Source: JBMOOG01 sp049324535
GTDB lineage: Bacteria; Pseudomonadota; Alphaproteobacteria; Rhodobacterales; Rhodobacteraceae
Direction of reading: 5' to 3'
Assembly (NCBI GenBank): GCA_049324535.1
Contig: JBMOOG010000001.1
Span: 186,001 to 250,000 of the forward strand
DNA: 64,000 nucleotides
The notes under the pieces were generated by a model, which made no database searches, was not told the origin of the DNA, and saw nothing but the letters and a program-made list of their open reading frames with translations. The position numbers and the translations under genes were made by a program. This document shows positions 9,975-18,572 of this stretch, piece by piece (within the stretch, counting starts at the first letter, position 1; every line of letters starts with the position of its first letter).

Positions 9975-10808
9975 CTAGCCCTCGCCCGTCACCCTGACCA
10001 GCGTGATCTCGGGCGGTTGCAGGAAACGCAGCGGCAGACCGGAAAACCCGATCCCGCCGGAGACAACCAGATGCCGGCCTCCTTCGCGCACATGGCCCCA
10101 GGCGTAGCGGGCGCGATGGGCCGAGGGCACGACCGGGCGCCAGCCCATCAGGTTGATCTGCCCGCCGTGGGTGTGGCCCGAGAGCTGGAGGATGGCCCGC
10201 GAGTCGCCATTGGCGAAGTAGTCCGGCTCGTGCGCGATGAGGATCGCGGCGTCGGCGGGATCGCGTCCGGCAAAGGCCGCGTCGGCGTCGTGCAGCCCGG
10301 GATGCCCGAGCCGCTTGAGCGCCCGCTGGCTGTCGAGCCCCGCAAGCCAGAACCCGCCCTGGCCATGCGCGATGCGCAGCCCCTGGTTGCGCAAGAGCCG
10401 TATCGGGCTGGACTCGAGCGCCTCGGCGACCGAGTTCCGGCGGAACCCCGTGCCCTGCGACAGTCGGCAGTCCCACCAGTCGTGGTTGCCGAGCACGGCA
10501 TGGACCCCGAGCGGCGCGCGCAGCGCCGAGAGCGCGGCGACGATCCGGTCCGGCTCGACGAAACCCGCCGGCAGCTTGCGGTCGGCGATGAAGTCGCCGC
10601 CGAGCACGATCAGGTCGGGCGCGAGCTCATGGGTCTGGGCCACGATCGGCCCGAGCGCGGCGGGCGGTGTCCAGGGGGTGCAGACGTGGAAATCCGAGAG
10701 CAGGGCGATGGTCAGCGGCGGCAAGGTCCAGCCCGGCAGGCGGACTTCGTGGCGCACCGCATGCGGGGAACGATGCCCGACCGCGAGGATGGCGCGCCGG
10801 CGGGTCAC
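9975..10808 (-). CDS. Calcineurin-like metallophosphoesterase (YkuE-like)
   Basis: This 277-residue protein shows the full dinuclear-metal phosphoesterase signature: SDFHV near residue 40, GGDF near 72, GNHDWWD near 108 and the C-terminal SGHTHGGQ. This order and the HTHGG form are typical of the YkuE/YaeI branch, several of which act on lipid or UDP-sugar phosphates; the substrate here cannot be read from sequence. Unlike many YaeI-type members, no clear N-terminal membrane helix or twin-arginine signal is visible, although the first residues (TRRRAILAVG) are basic then hydrophobic. The start ATG overlaps the stop of the upstream phosphatase gene by four bases (ATGA), so the two phosphoesterases are translationally coupled. 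Confidence 0.88.
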   Translation of the reverse strand: MTRRRAILAVGHRSPHAVRHEVRLPGWTLPPLTIALLSDFHVCTPWTPPAALGPIVAQTHELAPDLIVLGGDFIADRKLPAGFVEPDRIVAALSALRAPLGVHAVLGNHDWWDCRLSQGTGFRRNSVAEALESSPIRLLRNQGLRIAHGQGGFWLAGLDSQRALKRLGHPGLHDADAAFAGRDPADAAILIAHEPDYFANGDSRAILQLSGHTHGGQINLMGWRPVVPSAHRARYAWGHVREGGRHLVVSGGIGFSGLPLRFLQPPEITLVRVTGEG

Positions 10809-11539
10809 GGCCGGATCGGCTCGCGTCCGTCGGGGGTCAGCAGCCAGGCGTCACGCCCCTCGATCACCACCGCCGACAGCGGCCCGCCGTAGGCGGCCGA
10901 ACTGTCGATGTTCAGCCGGTTGCCGTAATGCGTGGGCGCGTCGATGGCGGTGTGGCCGTGCACGATCAGCGGCCCGAAGTCGCGCGGATCGTCGAGAAAG
11001 CCCTTGCGGATCCAGACGAGATCGTCCTCGGTCTGGTCGCGCAGGTCGACGCCGGGGCGGATGCCCGCGTGCACGAAGACGCAATCGCCCCGGACATAGC
11101 TGGTCGGCAGGCCGGCAAGGAACAGCCGGTGCGCGGGCGGGACGGCGGCGACGGCCTCGGCATGGACCTCGGCCACGGGACGGTCCCCGGCGTCCCGGAC
11201 GCCGTAGCTGGCCAGGGTGGCAGCGCCGCCAAGGTGCGGATGCAGCCAGGTCAGCTCGGCCCGCAGCCCCGGATCGTGCCAGCCCGGATCGTCCAGAAAC
11301 TTCTGGAACATCCGGTCGTGATTGCCCTTGAGCGTGATCCAGTTTCGCCGCTCGGCCCGGCCTTCGGCCAGAAGACCCACCACCGCGCGGCTGTCCGGCC
11401 CGCGGTCCACCAGATCCCCGATGTGCACGATCGGGCTGTCCGGCTCGCCGTTCGCGACGCGGTCGTCCTCGATCAGGTCATGGGCGCGCCGGAGCAGGTC
11501 GGCATGGCCGTGGATGTCGCCGATGGCATAGGTCTGCAT
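10805..11539 (-). CDS. Metallophosphoesterase of the serine/threonine protein phosphatase type
   Basis: This 244-residue cytosolic protein carries the PPP-family metal site: GDIHGH at residues 7-12, GDLVDRGPDS near 41-50 and KGNHDRM near 70. Those three motifs in that spacing place it with bacterial PrpA/ApaH-like phosphatases, which act on phosphoproteins or dinucleoside polyphosphates. It is shorter than ApaH (about 280 residues), and the C-terminal VHGHTAID supplies the last metal ligands. A GAGAG-type ribosome site lies about 7-11 bases before the ATG. Its stop overlaps the start of the YkuE-like gene (10808), giving a two-gene phosphoesterase operon. The biological target is unknown. Confidence 0.88.
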   Translation of the reverse strand: MQTYAIGDIHGHADLLRRAHDLIEDDRVANGEPDSPIVHIGDLVDRGPDSRAVVGLLAEGRAERRNWITLKGNHDRMFQKFLDDPGWHDPGLRAELTWLHPHLGGAATLASYGVRDAGDRPVAEVHAEAVAAVPPAHRLFLAGLPTSYVRGDCVFVHAGIRPGVDLRDQTEDDLVWIRKGFLDDPRDFGPLIVHGHTAIDAPTHYGNRLNIDSSAAYGGPLSAVVIEGRDAWLLTPDGREPIRP

Positions 11540-11606
11540 GGATCACTCTCGGAACGGATCGGGCCCCGCCGGCGGCGAGGCCCCTCTCTTGCCAGATAGC
11601 GCGCCG

Positions 11607-13202
11607 TCAGGCCACGTCGAATTCCAGCGGCCGGACCTGCTGGAAGAGCCCGGTGGCCAGAAGCTCGTCGCGGGCCTCGGCGGGAAGCGGCTCGTCGAGG
11701 TAGAGGATGGCGATCGCGTCGCCACCCTCCTTCGCCCGGCCAAGGGTGAAGTTCGCGATGTTGACGTTGTTGCGCCCGAGCGTGCCGCCGAGCACGCCGA
11801 TGATGCCGGGCACGTCGCGGTTGGTGGTGTAGAGCATGTGGGCGCCCACCTCGGCGTCGATGTTGATGCCCTTGATCTGGATGAACCGCGGCTTGCCGTC
11901 CGAGAACACCGTGCCCGCGATCGACCGCTCGCGCTTGTCGCTGACCACGGTCAGCTTGATGTAGCCGTCGAAGGCGCCCGACTTGCCCTGCGTCGTGGTG
12001 GCGATCTTGACGCCGCGTTCCTTCGCGATCACCGGGGCCGAGACCATGTTCACGTCCGGGTTGGTCGCCTTCATGATCCCGGCGATCGCCGCGCAGTTCA
12101 GCGCCTGAAGGTTCATCTCGGCCACCACCCCGTCGTAGAGGATGTTGATCGCCTTGATCGGCTCGTCGGTGAGCTGGCCGGCGAAGGCGCCAAGGTGGGC
12201 GGCCAGCTTCAGCCACGGCCCCATGACCGCCGCTTCCTCGGCGGTGACCGAGGGCATGTTGAGCGCGTTCTGCACGGCGCCGGTCAGGAGGTAGTCGGAC
12301 ATCTGCTCGGCCACCTGCAGGGCCACGTTCTCCTGCGCCTCGGTCGTCGAGGCGCCGAGGTGCGGCGTCGCGACCACGTTCGGCAGGCCGAAAAGCGGGC
12401 TGTCGGTCGCGGGCTCGGTGGCAAAGACGTCGAGCGCCGCCCCGGCGACATGGCCGGACTTGAGCAGTTCCGCCAGCGCCTCCTCGTCGATCAGGCCGCC
12501 GCGCGCGGCGTTGATGATGCGCACGCCCTTCTTCGTCTTGGCGAGGTTCTCGCGCGACAGGATGTTGCGGGTCTTGTCGGTCAGCGGCACGTGCAGGGTG
12601 ATGAAGTCGGCCTTGGCCAGCAGCTCGTCGAGTTCCACCTTCTGCACGCCCAGCGCCTTGGCGCGTTCCTCGGACAGGAAGGGATCATAGGCGATCACCT
12701 TCATCCGCAGCCCGAGCGCGCGGTCGATCACGATCGAGCCGATGTTGCCCGCCCCGATGACGCCGAGGGTCTTGTTGAAGAGTTCGACCCCCATGAAGCG
12801 GTTCTTTTCCCACTTCCCGGCCTTGGTCGAGACCGAGGCCTCGGGCAGTTCGCGCGCCACCGCGAACATCAGCGCGATGGCGTGTTCGGCGGTGGTGACC
12901 GAATTGCCGAAGGGGGTGTTCATCACGATCACGCCCTTCCTGGACGCGGCCGGGATGTCGACGTTGTCCACGCCGATCCCGGCGCGGCCGATGACCTTGA
13001 GCCGCGTTGCGGCGGCGAGGATCTTCTCGGTCACCTTGGTGGCCGAGCGGATGGCAAGGCCGTCATACTGGCCGATCACCTCGAGCAGCCTGTCCTTGTC
13101 CTTGCCGAGATCGGGCAGGTAATCCACCTCGACCCCGCGGTCGCGGAAGATCTGGACGGCGGTTTCGGAAAGCTTGTCGGAAACGAGAACCTTCGGGGCC
13201 AT
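11607..13202 (-). CDS. serA: D-3-phosphoglycerate dehydrogenase
   Basis: This enzyme oxidises 3-phosphoglycerate to 3-phosphohydroxypyruvate with NAD, the first step of serine synthesis. At 531 residues it is the long bacterial form. The Rossmann motif GAGNIGSIV is near residue 145. The catalytic set of D-2-hydroxyacid dehydrogenases is present as NAARGGLID (Arg), DVFATEP (Glu) and ATPHLGAST (His). A middle substrate-binding domain and a C-terminal ACT domain (around residues 455-531, with VPGIIGVLGGTLG) follow, so feedback control by serine is likely. The ATG at 13202 is chosen because it begins the conserved MAPKVLVSDKLS; an upstream in-frame ATG at 13289 would extend into serC. It lies 70 bases downstream of serC on the same strand, forming the serC-serA operon. 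Confidence 0.97.
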   Translation of the reverse strand: MAPKVLVSDKLSETAVQIFRDRGVEVDYLPDLGKDKDRLLEVIGQYDGLAIRSATKVTEKILAAATRLKVIGRAGIGVDNVDIPAASRKGVIVMNTPFGNSVTTAEHAIALMFAVARELPEASVSTKAGKWEKNRFMGVELFNKTLGVIGAGNIGSIVIDRALGLRMKVIAYDPFLSEERAKALGVQKVELDELLAKADFITLHVPLTDKTRNILSRENLAKTKKGVRIINAARGGLIDEEALAELLKSGHVAGAALDVFATEPATDSPLFGLPNVVATPHLGASTTEAQENVALQVAEQMSDYLLTGAVQNALNMPSVTAEEAAVMGPWLKLAAHLGAFAGQLTDEPIKAINILYDGVVAEMNLQALNCAAIAGIMKATNPDVNMVSAPVIAKERGVKIATTTQGKSGAFDGYIKLTVVSDKRERSIAGTVFSDGKPRFIQIKGINIDAEVGAHMLYTTNRDVPGIIGVLGGTLGRNNVNIANFTLGRAKEGGDAIAILYLDEPLPAEARDELLATGLFQQVRPLEFDVA

Positions 13203-13272
13203 GGGGGCACTCCTTGATGGTCGGAAATTCGGGGGAAAGGAGCGGGCGTTGCCGCCCGCCGGGGATCGGCGG

Positions 13273-14421
13273 TCAGCTCTGCGCGGCAAGTTCCGACAGG
13301 AACGCCCATTCGATCCAGGGCATCAGCGCCACGACGTCGGCGGTCTGGACCGTGGCCCCGCACCAGATGCGCAGGCCGGGCGGCGCGTCGCGGTAGGCGC
13401 CGGCGTCGAAGGCAACGCCCGCCTTTTCCAGCCGCTTGGCGACGGCCTTGGCGAAGGCCGCACCGTCCTTGATCCGCGGGTCGGTGAACTTGAGGCAGAC
13501 GCTGGTGCAGGACGCGGTTGCCGGATCGACGGCCAGGTTGGCGATCCAGCCGCGGCCGGCGACGAAATCGGCGACCGCGGCGGCGTTCGCCTCGCAGCGC
13601 GCGATCAGGCCGCGGAGACCACCGATCGACTTTGCCCATTTCAGCGCGACGAGATAGTCCTCGACGCAGAGCATCGACGGGGTGTTGATGGTCTCGCCCT
13701 CGAAGATCCCCTCGATGAGCTTGCCCTTCGCCGTCAGCCGGAAGATCTTCGGCAGGGGCCAGGCGGGGGTGTAGGTCTCCAGCCTCTCGACCGCGCGGGG
13801 CGACAGGATCAGGACGCCGTGCCCGCCTTCGCCGCCGAGCACCTTCTGCCAGCTGTAGGTCACGACATCGAGCTTGTCCCAGGGCAGGTCCATCGCAAAG
13901 GCGGCCGAGGTCGCGTCGCAGATGGTCAGGCCCTTGCGATCCGCCGGGATCGCGTCGCCGTTCGGCACCCGCACGCCCGAGGTGGTGCCGTTCCAGGTGA
14001 AGACCACGTCGCAGTCGAAATCGACGGTGGCGAGATCCACGATCTCGCCGTAGGGCGCGCGGCGCACCGTGGCATCGAGCTTCAGCTGCTTGACCACATC
14101 GGTGACCCAGCCTTCGCCGAAGGATTCCCAGGCCAGCATCTCGACCGGCCGGGCGCCCAGAAGCGACCACATCGCCATTTCCACCGCGCCGGTGTCCGAG
14201 GCCGGCACGATCCCGATGCGGTAGTCGGCCGGCACGCCGAGGATTTCGCGCGTGAGGTCGATCGCCTCTTTCAACTTGGCCTTGCCGATGGCGGCGCGGT
14301 GCGACCGGCCCAGCGGCGCGTCGGCAAGCATGTCGAGGGAGAAATCGGGGATCTTCGCGCAGGGGCCCGAAGAAAAGCGCGGATTGACCGGGCGCGCAGC
14401 CGGGATCGTCGGATCGGTCAT
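13273..14421 (-). CDS. serC: Phosphoserine aminotransferase
   Basis: This PLP enzyme transfers an amino group from glutamate to 3-phosphohydroxypyruvate, the second step of serine synthesis (and the matching step in PLP synthesis). It has 382 residues, as usual for the alphaproteobacterial form. The PLP lysine sits in TYSWQKVLGGEGGHG near residue 190, and the N-terminal PRFSSGPCAK motif is typical. The ATG at 14421 has GGAAGG 6-11 bases upstream; the open frame extends far upstream without biological meaning. The 5' leader carries two hairpins resembling the known serC leader RNA (see 14430-14506). serB is divergent across 156 bases, so serA, serB and serC are all together. Together with pdxJ 19 kb away, serC also feeds pyridoxal phosphate synthesis. 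Confidence 0.97.
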   Translation of the reverse strand: MTDPTIPAARPVNPRFSSGPCAKIPDFSLDMLADAPLGRSHRAAIGKAKLKEAIDLTREILGVPADYRIGIVPASDTGAVEMAMWSLLGARPVEMLAWESFGEGWVTDVVKQLKLDATVRRAPYGEIVDLATVDFDCDVVFTWNGTTSGVRVPNGDAIPADRKGLTICDATSAAFAMDLPWDKLDVVTYSWQKVLGGEGGHGVLILSPRAVERLETYTPAWPLPKIFRLTAKGKLIEGIFEGETINTPSMLCVEDYLVALKWAKSIGGLRGLIARCEANAAAVADFVAGRGWIANLAVDPATASCTSVCLKFTDPRIKDGAAFAKAVAKRLEKAGVAFDAGAYRDAPPGLRIWCGATVQTADVVALMPWIEWAFLSELAAQS

Positions 14422-14429
14422 GGTAGCCT

Positions 14430-14506
14430 TCCAGCTATGAGCCCCTCGTTGGGGAGGGGTGTCCCAAGGCCGCACATACGCGGCCTCGCCCACTGGCACA
14501 AGCGGT
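14430..14506 (-). ncRNA. serC leader-like RNA element (putative cis-regulatory leader)
   Basis: In the transcript of serC (minus strand) two strong hairpins precede the ribosome site. The first pairs GGCCGC with GCGGCC around GUAUGU (14468-14485). The second pairs CCCCUC with GAGGGG around CCCAAC (14442-14459). It is followed at once by CUCAUAGCUGGAAGG, which holds the Shine-Dalgarno sequence. This order, position and sequence match my memory of the Rfam serC leader found upstream of serC-serA in alphaproteobacteria. The second hairpin ends about 12 bases before the ribosome site, so it could affect translation or attenuation. The assignment is by recall of the motif, not by a covariance model. 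Confidence 0.72.
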
Positions 14507-14577
14507 TTTTTCGCGCTAAAGCGCCGCATCGGATGTCGAAAGCGACACCCGCCCATCGTCTCTGCGGGAGCCGCCCC

Positions 14578-15444
14578 ATGTTCACTGCCACGCTCATCGC
14601 CGCCGAGGGGCGACTGGACCGCACGGCCGCGGAAAGCCTGCAGGGCGGCTGGGGCGGCGGGCCGCTGCGCTGGCTCGCGCCGGGGACGGCTGCCGAGTTC
14701 GACCTGCCCGCGCGGCCCGGCAATCTCTGGGACGTCTGGGCGGGGCTTCAGGGGCTCGGGATCGACCTTGCCGTGCAGCCGGCGCATGGCCGGCGCAAGA
14801 CGATGCTGATCGCCGACATGGACAGCACGATGATCGGCCAAGAATGCATCGACGAGCTGGCCGACATGGCGGGCGTCGGCGACCGGGTCAAGGACATCAC
14901 CGCGCGGGCGATGAATGGCGAGCTGGGCTTCGAGGGGGCGCTTCTTGAGCGGGTGGCGCTCCTGCGTGGGCAGCCGGTGTCGATCATCGACCGGGTTCTG
15001 GCGGAACGCATCACCTATGCGCCGGGCGGGCGAACCCTTGTGGCCACGATGAAGGCGAACGGCGGCCATGCGGTGCTGGTCTCGGGCGGCTTCACCGCCT
15101 TTGCCCGCGCGGTCGCGGAGGGACTCGGCTTCGACGAGAGCCGGGCCAATGTCCTTCTCGAGGACCGGGGACGGCTGACCGGCGACGTGGCGCGGCCCAT
15201 CCTCGGGCGCGACGCCAAGGTCGAGGCGCTGGCCGAGATTGCCGCGCGGCTCGGAATCGGCGAGGCCGAGGCGATCGCCGTGGGCGACGGCGCCAACGAT
15301 CTGGGCATGCTGCGCCGCGCCGGCACGGGGGTTGCGCTGCACGCCAAGCCCGCCGTGGCCGCGCAATGCGACATCCGCATCAACCACGGCGATCTGACGG
15401 CGCTTCTTTATCTTCAGGGCTATGCGCGGTCCGAATTCGTCTGA
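14578..15444 (+). CDS. serB: Phosphoserine phosphatase
   Basis: This haloacid dehalogenase-type phosphatase removes phosphate from phosphoserine, the last step of serine synthesis. It has 288 residues. The nucleophile motif DMDSTMIGQE is near residues 80-89, motif II is LVSGGFTAF and motif IV is VGDGANDLGML. The first 75 residues form a poorly conserved N-terminal region like that of other long SerB proteins. The ATG at 14578 has GGGAG 8-12 bases upstream; another in-frame ATG at 14533 would add 15 residues and cannot be excluded. It is divergent from serC across a short region, which is consistent with shared control of the serine pathway. Confidence 0.96.
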   Translation: MFTATLIAAEGRLDRTAAESLQGGWGGGPLRWLAPGTAAEFDLPARPGNLWDVWAGLQGLGIDLAVQPAHGRRKTMLIADMDSTMIGQECIDELADMAGVGDRVKDITARAMNGELGFEGALLERVALLRGQPVSIIDRVLAERITYAPGGRTLVATMKANGGHAVLVSGGFTAFARAVAEGLGFDESRANVLLEDRGRLTGDVARPILGRDAKVEALAEIAARLGIGEAEAIAVGDGANDLGMLRRAGTGVALHAKPAVAAQCDIRINHGDLTALLYLQGYARSEFV

Positions 15445-15483
15445 CTTTACATTCCGCGGTCGCCCGCCGAAGAAGGCGCGACC

Positions 15484-16242
15484 ATGTTCGAACTCTCGCT
15501 CGACCTCGTGCTCTTCCTGATCGGCGCCGCCTTCGTGGCGGGGTTCATCGACAGCATCGCGGGGGGCGGGGGCCTGATCACGCTGCCCGCGCTTCTGCTC
15601 GTGGGCGCGACACCCCTTCAGGCGCTGTCCACCAACAAGGTGCAGGGCGTCTTCGGCGCGGCCACCGCGGCCGTCGCCTATTCCCGGTCCGGCCTGGTCA
15701 GTCTGCGCGGCCAGTGGCGGGCCGCCGGTGTCGCGCTCGGTGCCGGCGCGGTCGGGGCGGGGCTGGTGAGCCAGATCCCGACCGAAAGCCTGCGGCTGGT
15801 CCTGCCGTTCGTGCTGATCGGCATCGCCGTCTTCTTCGCGCTGAAGAAGGGGCTCGACGATACCGACCGCCATCAGCGGATCCCGCCCGCGGTCTATATG
15901 GTGACGGTGGTGCCGCTCATCGGGCTCTACGACGGCCTGATCGGGCCTGGAACGGGCGCCTTCTTCATGATCGCCTTCGTCACGCTTGCGGGCTACGGGG
16001 TTCTGAAGGCCACGGCGCATACCAAGCTGCTGAACTTCGCGTCCAACCTCGGGGGGCTTCTGGTGTTCGCCGTCTCGGGGGCGCCCTGGTGGGTGACGGG
16101 CCTTGCGATGGGCGTGGCTCAGGTCGCCGGTGCGCGGCTTGGCGCGCGTCTGGCGATGCGGGTCGGCGCGCGGGTCATCAAGCCGCTTCTGGTCGTCACC
16201 TCGACCGCTCTCGCGCTGCGGCTGCTGTGGCAGATGCTCTAG
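15484..16242 (+). CDS. TSUP/TauE-SafE family membrane exporter
   Basis: This 252-residue integral membrane protein has about eight hydrophobic segments and the duplicated motif of the TSUP family (FIDSIAGGGGLITLPALL near residue 22 and GLYDGLIGPGTGAFFM near 145). Members export sulfite, sulfoacetate or other small organosulfur and organic anions. No sulfur-metabolism gene lies beside it, so the substrate is open. It follows serB by 39 bases in the same direction and may be read through from it. It converges on the GntR regulator with a gap of only four bases. Confidence 0.9.
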   Translation: MFELSLDLVLFLIGAAFVAGFIDSIAGGGGLITLPALLLVGATPLQALSTNKVQGVFGAATAAVAYSRSGLVSLRGQWRAAGVALGAGAVGAGLVSQIPTESLRLVLPFVLIGIAVFFALKKGLDDTDRHQRIPPAVYMVTVVPLIGLYDGLIGPGTGAFFMIAFVTLAGYGVLKATAHTKLLNFASNLGGLLVFAVSGAPWWVTGLAMGVAQVAGARLGARLAMRVGARVIKPLLVVTSTALALRLLWQML

Positions 16243-16246
16243 GGCG

Positions 16247-16897
16247 TCAGCCCTCGTCGATCCCCCACCAGCGCAGCGTCTGCCGGTAATGGGTCCGGAT
16301 CGCCGCCGCGACCCGGTCGAACACGCCCGACTCGAGCGCGTCCATGATCGCCAGATGTTCCTCCATGGCCGGCACGATCCGGTCGGGCAGGAAGGCGCGC
16401 GTGTTCTGGATGATCGCCACCCGGATCCGGTTGGCCTCGTAGGCATCGCGCAGCAGGGGGTTTCCGGCGAGCCCCGAGGCAAGGAACCCGTGCAGGCCGA
16501 GATCGACGTCGATCGCCACCGGGGCAAGCCCGGGCTCGCCCCGGGTAGCGCGCGCGATCAGGGTGCGATGGCTTGTCCGCAGCGGCGCCAGATCGGGCAG
16601 GCCCGTCGCGAGCAGGCGGCGCGCGCCCTCGGTGTCGAGAACCGCGCGCAGGTCCATGCAGGCCCGCGTGGTCGCCGCGTCGGCCTCCATCACCTGCACG
16701 CCGCGCTTGGGCAGGACCGTGACGAAGCCGAGCGACTCGGCGCGCTTGACCGCCTCGCGCACGGCGGCGAGCGGCAGGCCCAGCGCCTCGACCAGCATCG
16801 ACAGCGACAGGAACTGCCCGCTGCGGATCGCGCCGCTGCGCAGCGCCTCGGTCAGCCGTGCGCTGGCCTGATCCATGAGAAGCCCGTCGTCGGACAC
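16247..16897 (-). CDS. GntR-family transcriptional regulator (FadR/FCD subfamily)
   Basis: This 216-residue regulator has an N-terminal winged helix-turn-helix (about residues 10-65, containing LSMLVEALGLPLAAVREAVK). A C-terminal all-helical FCD effector domain follows, with Asp/His positions (DVDLGLHGFLA and THYRQTL) expected to hold a metal or ligand. I chose the GTG at 16897 because AGGGG sits 8-12 bases upstream. An ATG at 16963 would extend the protein by 22 residues into the AT-rich operator region. The gene is divergent from the NCS1 transporter at 17083, and a dyad lies between them (16964-16981), so it very likely controls that transporter. The likely effector is the transported nucleobase or a breakdown product; this is inference. 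Confidence 0.87.
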   Translation of the reverse strand: MSDDGLLMDQASARLTEALRSGAIRSGQFLSLSMLVEALGLPLAAVREAVKRAESLGFVTVLPKRGVQVMEADAATTRACMDLRAVLDTEGARRLLATGLPDLAPLRTSHRTLIARATRGEPGLAPVAIDVDLGLHGFLASGLAGNPLLRDAYEANRIRVAIIQNTRAFLPDRIVPAMEEHLAIMDALESGVFDRVAAAIRTHYRQTLRWWGIDEG

Positions 16898-16963
16898 CGT
16901 TTCACCCCTGCCACCGGCAACCGCATTCTCTTGGAAATCGGATAGATGTTTCCTGATAACCAA

Positions 16964-16981
16964 GTTTGCACATCAACAAAC
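16964..16981. promoter_or_regulatory. Inverted repeat in the regulator/transporter divergent region (candidate operator)
   Basis: GTTTG (16964-16968) is mirrored by CAAAC (16977-16981) with eight bases between. A wider match ATGTTT/AAACAT encloses it. The stretch 16930-17010 is clearly more AT-rich than the genes on either side, as expected of promoters. Position between a GntR gene and its divergent transporter makes it a reasonable operator. Confidence 0.4.
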
Positions 16982-17082
16982 ATAGCAAGTAACATTTCAG
17001 TTGCAATGCCACCGAGAAGGGCATGCGGACGACCGAGTTCCACACCCGCCGGTCGCGCGGACGCAACAGGAGACACACGATC

Positions 17083-18531
17083 ATGGCCCAAACCGGAGCC
17101 GGCGCGCAGGATGGCGCGCTCTGGAACGAAGACCTGGCACCCCTGCCGCCGGACAAGCGCCGCTGGGGCGCGTTCGAGATCTTCAACGTCTGGAACAACG
17201 ACATCCAGTCGCTGTTCGGCTACTCGCTGGCGGCGAGCCTCTTCATCACCTACGGCCTGAACGGCTGGCTGGTCTTTGCCGCCATCGTCCTGGCCGGCGT
17301 CTTCGTGATGCTTCTGGTCAATCTGACCGGCAAGCCCTCGGTGAAATACGGCGTGCCCTATCCGGTCATGGCGCGCGCCTCGATGGGCGTCTACGGGGCG
17401 CGCTTCCCGGCGCTTGTGCGCGGCATAGTCGCGATCTTCTGGTACGGGGTGCAGACCTACTTCTCCTCGACGGCGGTGGCGCTTCTGCTCAACACCCTGT
17501 TCGGGATCGAGGGCGGGGGCACCTTCCTCGGCATGACCCCGATCGGATGGATCAGCTATCTGGCGGTCTGTGTCTTCCAGGTCGCGCTGTTCGTGCGCGG
17601 AATCGACTGGGTGGGCAAGTTCCTGAACTGGGCCGGTCCCTTCGTCTATCTGGTGATGATCGCGCTGATGCTGGTGATCTGGTGGAAGGCCGGCAACGGC
17701 ATCTTCGGGGCGCTGGGCACGATCTTCGAGGGGTCCGAGGCGATCGATCCCCGCGGGCCGGTGGCGGGCTTCATCGCGGTGGTCGGCACCATGATCGCCT
17801 ACTTCGCGGCCGTCATCATCAACTTCGGCGACTTCTCGCGCTTCGTGAAGACCGAGGGGCAGATGAAGACCGGCAACTTCTGGGGTCTGCCCGTGTCGAT
17901 CGCCTTCTTCTCCTTCATCGCGCTCTTCGTCACGGCCGGCACGGTGGTCCTGTTCGGCGAAAAGCTGGTCAATCCGGCCGATATCGTCGATCGCGTGGAC
18001 AACGTGTTCCTGACGATGATCGCCGCGGTCACCTTCTTTGCCGCCACCGTCGGCATCAACCTGGTCGCGAACTTCATCCCGCCGGCCTACGACATCGCGA
18101 ACCTCGCGCCGTCGCGGATCAGCGCGAAGATGGGCGGCGTCATCACCGCGGTCATCGCCTTCTTCATCGGCGCGCTCTGGGTGCCGGTGATCTCGACCAT
18201 CGGGATCGCCGCCTTCGTCGATACGCTGGGCGCGATCCTCGCGCCGCTCTACGGCATCCTGGTCGCGGACTACTATCTGGTGCGCCGGCAGGAACTGAAG
18301 GTCGAGGACCTCTTCTCCTCGGCCCCGTCCGGCGCCTACCACTACACGGCCGGCTGGAACCAGAAGGCGATCGTCGCCTTTGCCATCGCGGCGCTGTTCT
18401 CGGTGGCCACGGTCTGGGTTCCGTCGCTGGCCGGCCTTTCAGGCTTCGGCTGGGTGATCGGCGCCATTCTCGGCGGCGTGCTGCATGTCGCGCTCATGCG
18501 CGGCGAAAGCCCGATCGCGCGCAGCGCCTGA
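17083..18531 (+). CDS. NCS1-family nucleobase:cation symporter
   Basis: This 482-residue inner-membrane transporter has about twelve hydrophobic segments. Family hallmarks are the N-terminal WNEDLAPLPPDKRRWGAFEI and FNVWNNDIQS segments and the conserved Asn/Gly-rich helix 1. NCS1 proteins import cytosine, uracil, allantoin, hydantoins or related compounds with H+ or Na+; which one cannot be told from sequence alone. The ATG at 17083 has CAGGAG about 12-17 bases upstream. A divergent GntR regulator suggests substrate-inducible expression. Downstream, a strong hairpin separates it from the convergent asparaginase gene, so nitrogen scavenging is a common theme of the two neighbours. No hydantoinase, deaminase or allantoinase gene is nearby. 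Confidence 0.93.
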   Translation: MAQTGAGAQDGALWNEDLAPLPPDKRRWGAFEIFNVWNNDIQSLFGYSLAASLFITYGLNGWLVFAAIVLAGVFVMLLVNLTGKPSVKYGVPYPVMARASMGVYGARFPALVRGIVAIFWYGVQTYFSSTAVALLLNTLFGIEGGGTFLGMTPIGWISYLAVCVFQVALFVRGIDWVGKFLNWAGPFVYLVMIALMLVIWWKAGNGIFGALGTIFEGSEAIDPRGPVAGFIAVVGTMIAYFAAVIINFGDFSRFVKTEGQMKTGNFWGLPVSIAFFSFIALFVTAGTVVLFGEKLVNPADIVDRVDNVFLTMIAAVTFFAATVGINLVANFIPPAYDIANLAPSRISAKMGGVITAVIAFFIGALWVPVISTIGIAAFVDTLGAILAPLYGILVADYYLVRRQELKVEDLFSSAPSGAYHYTAGWNQKAIVAFAIAALFSVATVWVPSLAGLSGFGWVIGAILGGVLHVALMRGESPIARSA

Positions 18532-18541
18532 CCGGAGAACG

Positions 18542-18563
18542 GGGCCGGCCTCCAGGCCGGCCC
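18542..18563. terminator. Hairpin between convergent transporter and asparaginase genes
   Basis: GGGCCGGCCT (18542-18551) and AGGCCGGCCC (18554-18563) form a perfect ten-base-pair stem with a very short loop, lying between two convergent stop codons. No T run follows on either strand, so intrinsic termination would be weak; a bidirectional terminator or RNA 3'-end stabiliser is the best reading. Confidence 0.55.
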
Positions 18564-18572
18564 ACCCCGGCG

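Noticed and set aside
14422..16527. Upstream extension of the serC frame to 16527
   Set aside because: The conserved SerC N-terminus and ribosome site are at 14421; the extension crosses serB and the TSUP gene antisense.
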